Positions 12,101-24,100 of a stretch of DNA of 64,000 nucleotides are shown here, piece by piece. Under the pieces are notes generated by a model. That model was not told the origin of the DNA. It saw only the letters and a list, made by a program, of their open reading frames with translations, and did no database searches. The stretch is from Sisyra terminalis (Eukaryota; Arthropoda; Insecta; Neuroptera; Sisyridae). The translations under genes were made by a program, and so were the position numbers. The DNA is taken from NCBI GenBank assembly GCA_958496175.1, contig OY292276.1, forward strand, positions 10,434,001 to 10,498,000, in the 5' to 3' direction. Position 1 is the stretch's first letter. Every line of letters begins with the position of its first letter.

Positions 12101-15100
12101 GTTTGAACTTCTGTTTATGTTAGTAAATTGGACTGCAATATATTTTATATATTGTATACACAATATTATTCTAGGTCCACTAAAATTTGATCAGAAGTTC
12201 TAGACCACCAATTCTTACATACCTCTCCACCTGAAGATCCACCACATGTTCGATTTGTATTATACGGATTCAAAGTACGACCGATCACTTTGTTGGAGCT
12301 TTCTAAGTTTATAGCAAATTCAGGAATATTTGTGACGGCTAAAATGATGGCCCCCGCCTTTCGTACCAGAACAATGGCCTCCGAATCCTGATAAGCTTTG
12401 CGATTCAATCCTATTGGCGTTAACGTCATCGCTGACTGACTCAATCCTGCCGTATAAAATACACATCAAACACTTTATGGCTTTAACATAAAATTTTATA
12501 TCTAACGATCCAATATTGACAGACATTTTCATTTCAAATTAATAAAATAAAAAAAAATCCCTTTAATATTGTCTATTTATAAATGCGAAAAACACATCGA
12601 ACTTTGCTTGTCGTTTATATTTTTTGAGACATTTCAATAAAACAATGCACTTTTTATCATCCAAAACGAAATTATCCTTGGCCCAATAAATAAATGTTTT
12701 ATCTTCTGATTACAATTTTTTTTTTATAAAATCACTATCAATTAATCACCTTTTGAATTTTTTTTTGTTAATTTATAGATCATAATTCAATTATTGATAT
12801 TTAAATTTTACGTAGACTTGAAATCGGAAAATTACGTTGCAGAGAAAATTAATCGTATTTTAATTGTTGTTATCATGACACATGGTTTTCATAATGATAC
12901 ATTATAGTTAAGGATTTATATTATAGTTCAATGTTCAAATTAAAAACACGTACTTTAATATTTTCTTACCTATATATCGATCAAATATCAAATAATCACT
13001 ATTGGTCGTATATCATTTTTTTTTCGATCTTGAAATTTGATCATTGGGGGTGTACTATGGATATGAATCATTGAGTGGGTCGCAAATGATTCCTTATTTA
13101 ATATTATTTCCAAGTATTTGAAGTTTTGTGGGCACTTTAAGACTCGATTTTAACCCTTTGTTATCGTTTGTTTCATGATAAATTTTTTTATAAAAATAAT
13201 ATTTTTTATGATAAGTTTCATAAAAAAACATCCCTTCGAATACTTCAGTAAAATTGTCTTTAACATCAAAAACTCATCCACAAATAATTGCGCCGTTTAT
13301 TTTGAAAGTGAGTTAAGTCCATTTCAAGAACAATTCCTGTAGTATCATTTTTAACCATAAGAACATAAGATACTAAGGAAGAGGGAATAATTAGAGTCTT
13401 TGTTAACAACTAAAATGAAATCAGTAATTTCTGAAAACTTAGCAGTTAAATAATTAACATACTTTGTTCTAGTTACAAGAAGAAAAATCACCATATAGAC
13501 CGTCCTTGAAATGGACTTACGCCACTTTCAAAACAAACGAGTCAATTAATGACAATAATAATTCAAGATGGAAACAAGTCAAAACTGCCGTCTATTTTTG
13601 TAGTAAGATGGAGCTTTTACAATCAACATATAGTCAATTTTAAAAGTTTTCAAATTTTCCTTTAAATTACTTTAATAAAGTATTTGAATTTTTTCAAAGA
13701 TATTTTTATGATTAAGCAATCGTAACAAGTTACAAATTTACAGCTTATGTTTTTGGTATACCTTTCGGAAACATGGTTTAAAATCTTGAAACTTTTAGTC
13801 CTGGAAAAATTGAACGATTTTACCATAAAATTGATTTTTTAGTTGACCCAGAAAAACGCCAAAAATGGGGTTCAATTCATTACCAATTTAGAGCGATCAA
13901 AGATAAATTTCCGAGCAAAATATTCAATTTTACGGAAGCCAAAAGTGTCAAGTTTGTTTAGGAAAAAAGTTGCATCGATATTGAATAAAAAATTAAGCTG
14001 TAATCCTTCATAGCAATAGACTGTATAAACTTTTTTCAATCGAGTAAAGTGAAGAAAAACCAGTTTGTAGTTCTGAAAAATTTATATTATGGTGCAAAGA
14101 AAGTTTTAATGTAATAAGCAAATGGGTGTCAAAAACGATGGGTGCGCCTATAGGTCTTCTGTGACGTCACAGTCCATATATTGAATTTGAAATATATTCA
14201 GATCATTGAGTGGTTTTTATAAAAACAATAATAATCTACGTTTTTTTTTCTCATTTTCTTCCACGGAAAAACATTTGTCCACCCTACGAATTACTCTTAA
14301 TTTTTTTTCCTATGCAACAAAGGTTAATTGTGTTTAGTGTTTGAAAAAATTAAGCTTTTCATAAATCATTTCAATGCTGAGTCTTTTAATACAAATAAGA
14401 AAAACTGTTGTCAAAATGATCCAACTATTGTTGCAATTTGAAGTAAGATCTTGGGAATTATTTTTCAAAGATTTAAAGCATATTTACTATGCTGGAGAGT
14501 GAGGGAAATTATTTTCATTTTCTTAAAAAAAAATAAGTGTCATTGTGTATGGATTTATAATATGTTTTAAAGGGAATTACTTTTCGCCATCAATAAAATT
14601 ATTTCTTAAATTTGGAGAAGCGTATAGTTAATAATTTTCCGATAGTTCATATTATTGACTAAAGCCAAAAGTTTAGAAGAAGCCTTAGGACAATAACAAT
14701 GAGAAATTGGGCTCCAGAAAGATATTTGGACCATTTTTGGAAGGTATATTGGTACTAAAAATTGGGTACGGTATTCTATGACCTTTTATTGGCAAATTTG
14801 CGAAATAATCGAAAAAAAATTAAAAAAAAAAAAATTTCTCAACATTGAGTTAATTAATTCGACTGACATTTTTAAGAATATAATAACAGCTTACAAAGGC
14901 TAAGCTTGGGAAAAATAACATCCTTTAATCTTCATTAAAATTATTTGCAGTAGATGATTTCTCTACTTCTCTGCTCAGTTGACTAATTGTAAAGTGATTT
15001 CTTAAGAGTTAATGAATATGTATTTAAAAAAAAATACGAAACGTTGTAAAGTTTACTTAGTCCCATTAATTTTCGAATATTTTAAATTGTTTAAATCATT

Positions 15101-18100
15101 TCAATATAACATTTCGTTTGAATGATTGAAACGTCTTTATTATTTATGTGTAAAAACATTTGATATAGGAAAACGTACATGGGGTTTTAAATTTTCTGTA
15201 CTATGACGTCATTTTAAGATCAAACCAATAGGAGCTTGTTTTAGTCATTTTGAATTTAAAAATTTTTTTTGCTCTTTTAAATGAATATTTCTTAGGTTTT
15301 ATCTACAAAAATTAAAAATTTTCTACCTGCTACAGTTATTTTGATATTTTTAAAATATATTCGGCTCATGTGTACTTTAGCACACCCACAATCTGGCAAT
15401 GTTGCATTTTCGATTTTGATTTTAATTTAATTCGCGATTAAATAGGTCCATAATGAAAATTTAGCCACAAAAGAGAGAATTATACCGTATTAGAATGGAA
15501 TTAACAAAAATATCGCGAATTTAATTAAAAACAAAGTCGAAAATGCAACATTGCCAGATTGTGGGTGTGCTAAAATACACTTGAGCCATATATTCAATTA
15601 TTTTTAGATCACCAACATTAGATCGATTGAAAATCCAAAAACATTTAATCCTAACTTAAATCGAAAAAAATTATTTGCCTACTATAATTATTATAAAATA
15701 TATATATATATCAAACACCGGGGGTTATAGATCGCCGCCAGGTTATAGATCCCTAACAAGTACTAACTATGTGAGAAGTATATATGTATCCAAAAATCCT
15801 ATCAGAAAATTCACGGAGGGCTCTCCGAAAAACTATGTATTATAATCTTGTAAATAATATTTATAATGATATTTTATAGAATGTTGATCCTTCGAACCTG
15901 TTTTAATGAGCTATTTATAGCAAGGAATTTATTTGTAAACCATTGGAAGTTTTTATTCGTTTATGTTATGAAAAAAACCTGTTAAGATTGGGTACCCAAA
16001 AAAGTAGATTTCTTTGAATATTCAATTATCTTTTTGTTTTCTGTTGAGTACAATAATTAAAGACAATGGACAAGAATTGGGCAAAAAAAGTTAAAATTAA
16101 CTTTATGCATTTTTTTTCGAAAATTATGATTTGGAGTATGGAATGTTGGTGAAATACTAACCTTTAACCCCCACAGATTCCTTGACTGTAACCGGAATTC
16201 CCAACAATGGGAAATCCCTTTCCAATTCTTGAATTGTTTTTTCATCTCTTGCAATTAATTCATCGACTTGTTGAGCTTCTTTCAAAGCAGCATCGTATCT
16301 ATCCTCAACAATAGCATTGATAATCGGATTAACCTCTTTGATTCTTTCAATATATGCTTGGACTACCTCAACGCTTTTTATCTGAAGAAAAAAACAAAGA
16401 AATGGAAAATATATTCTTTAAGAAATTTTTGTGTTACTTACGTTTTTCTTTCGAATTTCCGCTGCCAATTTGGTGGCACTCACCAAAAGTAAGCGGTTGG
16501 TAACCGGAGGAATATGTTTTAGTGTTTTCAAATCCAATAACCAGAAGATTGGTGCGACCAGAAAACTTAAAATGTTGTTTAGAATCGACAAGAAACGAAG
16601 AAGTTTGTCTTCTGGTGCGTACATTTTGACGAATAAATCCAAACTGGTTTAGAAGAATTAATTGAAACGCTATTTGCTCATCTTTGGACCCGAGGGAAAA
16701 TATCTACAACAAACAATATTCGCGTGTGAGATTAGATAATTATGTGAAAAAATTTCACATAAAAATGGGCAATTATTATTGTTTTATCGGTTATTGGTTG
16801 AGTTGAACGAATAATTGAAGATTCTGTACTAAAAATTTATCAAAACAATACCTTTTAAAATTGAGATCGTACAATTTTCAATCGTTTCCAATTAAAATCA
16901 AAGTTACAAATATTTTCTTTACACCTTTTATAATATTTAAAACGTATTTTTTTTATCAAGGGAAAACGTCTTTTCAAGAAAACCACCGACAAGACTATTA
17001 AGTATAAGTCGCAATACTCAACTAAACATTCGCAGAATATTTCAAACCTCAATATGATATTAATGACGTGTATTTTACCCTGAGGCATCCAAATCAAGTC
17101 TTTACTATAACATATTTAAACCACAATTCTTCGTCTTTGTCCAACACAAGAAGTGTTTCTTGTCACATTTCAATAATTATGTGAGCAATTTTGAAGAGTT
17201 GAAAATTTTAATATTTAAAGATAAAGATAAATTACAATCAACCTTGAATTCGGTGAAATTTGGATACGGAAGTCGATATAATTCCACTTGTTATTATATA
17301 CTTTTTTAAATTTTTAAATTGTGTTATTATTTAATTAGTAACCAAGTTATAATTATATAATTTGATGGTGAAATATAAATAAAATATTAGTTTTTCTTCA
17401 TTTTTTTTCAAACTGGTTATTAACTTTTGTTAAAATTTTTAATTAAAACCCTACCATTTATTAATGTAGTCCTAAAATAATATTTTAAATAAGTCGTTCA
17501 ATTGTATATCTCATTCTTTGAAATTATAATTTAATTTTAATCAATGATTTCTATGTAGAAAAACGCAATGTTATGCTTCTGATTTTTGGTAGAGGGCAGA
17601 CAATAAAAAAATATTATTTGAAATGATTTTATTTTTCTTTTGAAAATATTAAATGATATGAAAAAGTATCCGGTGTCTGTCCATATACTCGCTTAGTTCT
17701 TTAAAACTTTACATTGGATATTGAAAGGATTTTGGCTGTAATTTAGAATTTTAATTGCCGAAAATTTATATATTCATTTTATATCTATTACTGGTAATAA
17801 TATTTTGCCATTAAAAAAGTTTTTTATGGGTTAAAAAAGATCATTATCGCAAGATGGCAAGTCCGAACTATAAGGAGGATAGATAAAAAATTCCCAATAA
17901 AGTCACGTATTGCTTTAAATCGTTATTTTGAATTGCAAAATCTCTTTTCCTACTCAATTCTAATTTCTTTTGGCAAAAGAAGTTTAAATAAGAATTTAAC
18001 TACCAAAAATTTATAGCCCAAAATATTTTTAAATCCATCCGAAAATAAAGTTTTCCTTGAGAATATATTATAAATCCATACACAATGACATATGACTCGT

Positions 18101-21100
18101 TTATTTTGAAAGTGGCGTAAGTCCATTTCAAGGACGGTCTATATGGTGATTCTTCTTGTAACTAGAACAAAGTATGTTAATTATTTAACTGCTAAATTTT
18201 CAGAAATTACTGATTTCATTTTAGTTGTCAACAACAACGCCAATTATTCCCTCCTCCTTAGTATCTGATGTTCCTATGGTTAAAAATGATAATACTATAG
18301 GGATTGTTTTTGAAATGGACTTAACTTACTTTCAAAATAAACGACGCATATGTTCTTTTGATAAAATATTATAATAATTTTCTTCTTTTTCCAGCTAACT
18401 TATTTTTTTTTAAATCTGTAGATAATTCGTCACTGGATCTGGTTTCAAATTGCATTTATATTTTGACCGTTGAGAAAAACAGTTTTTCTTCCTTGTTTTA
18501 AAAAGCTTAGTATTATAACGATTAATAAAAAGCTCAGTTATTAGATCCACCTATTCCTTAGGAAAGGAATTGAAAGTAGTTTTTAGCGTAGAAAAATGTA
18601 TTTCATGGTTAAAAATATGAAAAAATTATGTAAAATATTATTTATTTATTTTTATGATAACCGCTCAATTATCGGTTTATTTTTCGTATTCCATAAAAGG
18701 GCTGTGACGTCATTTACTTGTTATTGAATTTCTTTTTCTGCCGAAATGTAAATATTTCAGAACTTTAAAGTGGTTTTCGTCCCTTGAATAATGTCTTTAA
18801 TTGATTTAAAAAAAAACGTGTTCTTGGTTCTTTTAAATCAAAATGACAGTTGAAACCAATGACAACAATCAATAGTTTTTTATGGTTAATAATTATTATA
18901 TTTAACTTAATCTCATACGTATATGTTATCATTTAATAATCTTTGTTTTCTGTCGTTGCTGAAATGCATACATTTATCTATTATTATCTTGTTTGTCCAA
19001 CATTTAAACTTTTAACATTTCACCAGGCTTCAGCCATAGACTGCGCTTTATGGAACCTTATCGCTTAAAGAAAAAATACTATTTTATTATTTTTGGTAAA
19101 GGATTCATTAATGGAAACATGGTTCAAAATTTTTTTGTGTTTATGGATAAAGCACTCACACGTGCGGCGTTTTTAATGATGCCCTTATATAAATATTTAA
19201 AAATATTTCATGGTTAATCTTTAGTTCTTGAATGATACTAAGACATCATTCATTTATATCAATGCTGGTGATCTCCAAGATTTTAATATGATTTTTAAGA
19301 ATACGTATTTAAGCCTATGGTGGATATTTAGCATTGAAATTACCGGTACAAAACCAAAATTGGGTTTGATTGGCTGTTAAAGTAAAGAAACCCAGGGCCG
19401 GTTTTAGTGTCTAGGAGGTCTAGGGTTTTGAGTGTCCCGGACAAATCAATTTTTGGAGGCCTTTTATATAACGATATCCAAATTTGCAACAAATTCAACG
19501 AAAAATAATGAAAAAAATAAAAAAAAAATTTTTTTCGTCGCCCCTTTAATTTGGCCCCCTTATCTACCCCTGACGAAACCATTGTTTACATCATCATTTT
19601 TATTTTTGATGAAGAAAATATAAAGCATTTATTTTTAACGGATTTGCCACCTTGAAAAATAAATACAGAATCTCTGCATTGATAAATATTATGTTAAGGA
19701 GGGAAATATTTCTTTTTTTTTTGACATTTTAATTCGTAAAGGATTTATTGTAATAGTAATTGTGTTGTTAAATCCATAAGAAAGTAATCAATTTTTTGGA
19801 GAACCCTATAAGTTTCGAAGAAACTCAATGATAAAATATGGTTTTCCGAGGAATTTTAAACTTGAGTAAACCCTAAATTCCTTAAGTAGTTAGTTCTATA
19901 TTTTTTAAAGGATAAGTTACAATTTTTGAATATTTTTCTTGAAGTATAAAGTATTTCATAGTTAAAAAATAAAATACTAATAAAATTGACCATTTACACA
20001 ATCATAGAAATGCTGTTTTTTTTTTATTTTAGCAAAGCAAATATTTTTTCCAGACTCGAAATAAAATTATTTGGTTTCAAACTCTTGCAATAATTCCTTG
20101 ACAATATGTTATACCCATGTACTCTTTGGAGTTTTATTAGTGTAATAAAACGAATTTGGAAATATGCAAATAAAAAAGATTCGTATATTATTGTGTAAAT
20201 TTTATGTCTTTGAATCTTTGACAAATGAAATATTTACTTATGGCAAATATGAAACAAGTATTGAAAATTGCTATACAAAGTTCTTATATTATAGTTGAAG
20301 ATGAAAACACTCGTAAATCAGATATTTGTCTTAAATTATATGAAATTTCAAGATTGTTTTAATTTGTTGCCGACTTGAGAGCAAGAATATTATTTCCAAG
20401 GTTTCGCACAGATTTTCTACAAAGATTGATTAATTAACTGTATTACACTTTTGAAGTTTCTTCTATATAACTGAATTTGTTAAATTAACGTCTTATTTGA
20501 TTACAATTTTCGCAAGGAATTCCTGAGATTTTCCAATGAGAATGTGGAATACTTGCGAGATTTTCAAATAAAAGAAGAATGTAATTTATATGTTGAAATT
20601 GTTTGCTGATTTTTATTTCCGTAACAAAATATATAATGTTTTGCTTTAAGTAAATTGAAAATTTTTAAGAATGAAATATTTACTTTTCTTTTTTTTTATT
20701 GCAGGAAAATTGTCAAAATTATATTCGAATTTTGACGAAAGCTGCCTCCAATAAGTTATTAGTTTGTGGAACAAATTCTTTTAAACCAATGTGCCGTGAA
20801 TATATCATTCACGCCGGGAATTATACGATGGAAAAGGAAAAACCAGGACAGGCGCTTTGTCCATACGATCCGTATCATAATTCAACTTCCATATTTGTCG
20901 GTATGTATTCAAATCTATTTATCGGTGTTGGGAAATTATTTGAAAATCATTTGTCGTATTACATTATCGTGTATTTTTGAGAATCTTTAGGAGTTTAAAA
21001 GAATTCTTTGATACAGTGGCGTAGCTACCTAGGGGCTAGGCGGGGCAGTGTCCTAGGACCCCCAAGCTCAGGGGGCCCTCGAATCCTTACCAGAAATCTC

Positions 21101-24100
21101 GATCGAACTGAACTTTTGGAAAATCAGTTGAAAGTTCACCAATTATGTAAGGAAATAATGAGCAAATATGGAGTGCTAGAATGCGAAATTGAAGTTTATT
21201 TATGAAAAACAACCGTTTGCATATGTGCACCATTCATTTGTTCACACTCATTTAACCTGGAGCTAAAATTTTCAATAACTCGCTGGAGCATTGCTCTTGG
21301 AATAGAGTTGATTTCTTCAGTGATTCTTTGCTTCAAAGCATTCAGGTTGGGTGGCAATGGATTGTAAACTTTGCTTTTTAGGTAGCCCCATAAAAAGAAA
21401 CCAGCAGGCATTAAATCAGGGCTCCTCGATGACCAATTGATGTTTCTTCGGCGACTTATCACTCTTCCAGGGAATAAATCATGAAGACCAGCTAATGAGT
21501 CATTTGTAATATGAGAAGTGGCTCCATCTTGCTGGAAAAAGGTGTTGCGGTTGTAGCCCTTCTGGTTTTGCATTTCTGTAGCAAAAAAAGTCCGGATCAT
21601 ATGGCAATATCGGTCAGAATTAACGATCTGAATTCGACCTCGGTCATCCTCAAAAAAATAAGGACCGACAATTCCTTGACTTGATATGGCAGCCCAAACA
21701 CTTTGGCAGTTCTAACGGATTCTCAGAAGCCCAGTATCTGCCATTTTGTCAATTCACATGGCGGTTGGTATGAAAATTCGATTCGTTGGAGAACCATATG
21801 TTATTGAAACTCCTAAAAAGATTTTTCAATCTATTCCAAGAGCGACGCTCCAGCGAGTTATTGAAAATTTTAGCTCCAGGAAAAACGGTTGTTTTTCATA
21901 AATGAACTTCAAGAATTGCTCTTTAAATTAACATTAAATAAAACGAGATTTACTTGATATTTTGTTTTTTTAACATCATTTAACATCTAAAAACGAAAAA
22001 CATTCTGAAACCACCTTTATTTTTATTACCTGCCCTGCAGTGCACAAAAAAGAGCTTAAGTAGCTTAGCATTTTTAAATTATTTTTATATTTCATATTTT
22101 TATTTGATAAAACCTAATCAGTTTACATAGCAGTGGGGCCCCATTTTTTAATTTGCCCCAGGGCCCTTGGTTACCTAGCTACGCCACTGCTTTGCTGATT
22201 CATCGATCTATAGTCTTCTTAATAAAAGCTCATTGTTGACAGTTTAAACTACCACCAGCTCATTACTATCGTATTTCTCCAGGATATATCGACGTTGGAC
22301 TAAGCTTTGAATAATGATTGTACAATTATTGATCAAATCCAATTTAATATGATTAAATGAAATACATAGTTGTCGATATGTATTCCAATCTATATATCGC
22401 GGTATTGGGAAATTATTTGACAATCATTTGTCGTGGTTACTTTATCGTGTATTTTTGAGAATCTTTAAGAGTTTAAAAGAATTCTTTGATGTCTTTGGCG
22501 TCTTTAGTTTTCACTACACCTATGAAGCTTTAAAAAATTATTCGGAATTTCAATAAATTTTTAATGTTTTTTCGATTAATCGATCTATAGTCTTCTTAAT
22601 AAAAGCTCATTGTTGACAGTTTAAACTACCACCAGCTCATTACTATCGTATTTCTCCAGGATATATCGACGTTGGACTAATCTTTGAACAATGATTATAC
22701 AATTAAATGAATTATTCAAATCATACTTTTTTACAGATGGCGACTTATATTCGGGAACAGTGGCTGATTTTAGCGGCATGGACCCAAAAATTTATCGTGA
22801 GCCTTTACAAACTGAACAATACGACTCCATGAGTCTTAACGGTAAGATTTGAATGCAATGGTTCCAGAATCTTTGAATGACTTTTTTTTTCGAATTTTAG
22901 CCCCGGATTTCGTCAATTCACTAACTCAAGGCGATTTTGTCTACTTCTTTTTTCGAGAAACCGCCGTTGAATATATCAATTGTGGAAAAGTAAGTTGAAT
23001 CGGAAAACTCCTTTTCTGAGGTTTAATTGTTATATTTTTTTCTAGTCGGTTTATTCTCGGGTGGCTCGCGTATGCAAGTATGACCGAGGTGGTCCACATC
23101 GATTCCGCAATCGTTGGACATCATTCTTAAAATCACGGCTGAATTGTTCAGTAAGCGGTGATTTTCCGTTTTACTTCAACGAAATTCGTGAGTGTTGTAA
23201 AGCTTAAAGCGGAAGTGGTGTCGTTATAAATTGATTTTCTTTTGCAGAGGCGACAACTGATTTAATCGAAGGCGAATATGGCGGCGTCAACGCTCAATTA
23301 ATATACGGAACATTCACGACTCCTCCAAACAGCATATCTGGCAGTGCCGTATGCGCTTTTTCATTGCAAGACATTTCCGACACGTTCGAGGGCAATTTCA
23401 AAGAGCAAGCGGCTCTAAATTCAAATTGGCTTCCCGTACAAAGCGTCAAAGTTCCCGACCCACGACCCGGCCTTTGTCATAACGACTCGCGAACTTTGCC
23501 AGATCTCACGTTGAACTTCATCAAACAGCACTCGTTGATGGATGAAAGTGTGCCGTCATTCTTTGGCCAACCCATTGTGATCAGAACTAGTTTTCAGTGA
23601 GTTGAACATACATGAAGCGTGCTCGCTCAATTGCATCGCAAGTACTTAATGGATTTTATTTTCAAATTGTAGCTATCGCTTCACGCAAATTGCTGTCGAT
23701 CCGCAAGTGCGCGTTCCCGGAGGAAAAACCTACGACGTGCTATTCATCGGAACAGGTAAGCGCGAGAAATTGCGAAATTGAACGACCACCGATTTCTAAT
23801 GGGAAAATTAATTGTAGATAACGGAAAAGTGATAAAGGCGATCAACGCTGACTCGGCAGACTCGCGCAATAGTGTCAATTCGGTGGTAATTGAGGAAATT
23901 CAAGTTTTTCCTAATCACGTAGCTGTTCGTAATTTACAAGTAATCAACGGACGGTTAATCGCCGTTTCTGATACTGAAATTCAATCGTTACGATTACATC
24001 GTTGCGATAGTAATCGAATTACCAGCTGCAGTGAATGTGTGGCATTGCAAGATCCATACTGTGCTTGGGATAAACTTCTTGGCAAATGTCGAGCCCACGA

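Larger units (their letters stand above)
12447..16161. other. FAAH2-like intron 2, AT-rich
   Basis: A 3.7 kb intron with two clear MITEs (13290-13543 and 15363-15587). A diverged dispersed repeat (about 13950-14180) is shared with 54604-54805. No exons are recognised. Confidence 0.5.
20893..22327 (+). repeat. Tandem duplication, unit 1 (contains the Sema1a donor)
   Basis: Two parts, 20893-21013 and 22190-22327, are separated by the hAT-like element at 21014-22189. They match 22366-22702 in order and orientation, for example GGAAATTATTTGAAAATCAT, TAAAAGAATTCTTTGAT and ATATATCGACGTTGGACTAA. Confidence 0.7.
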
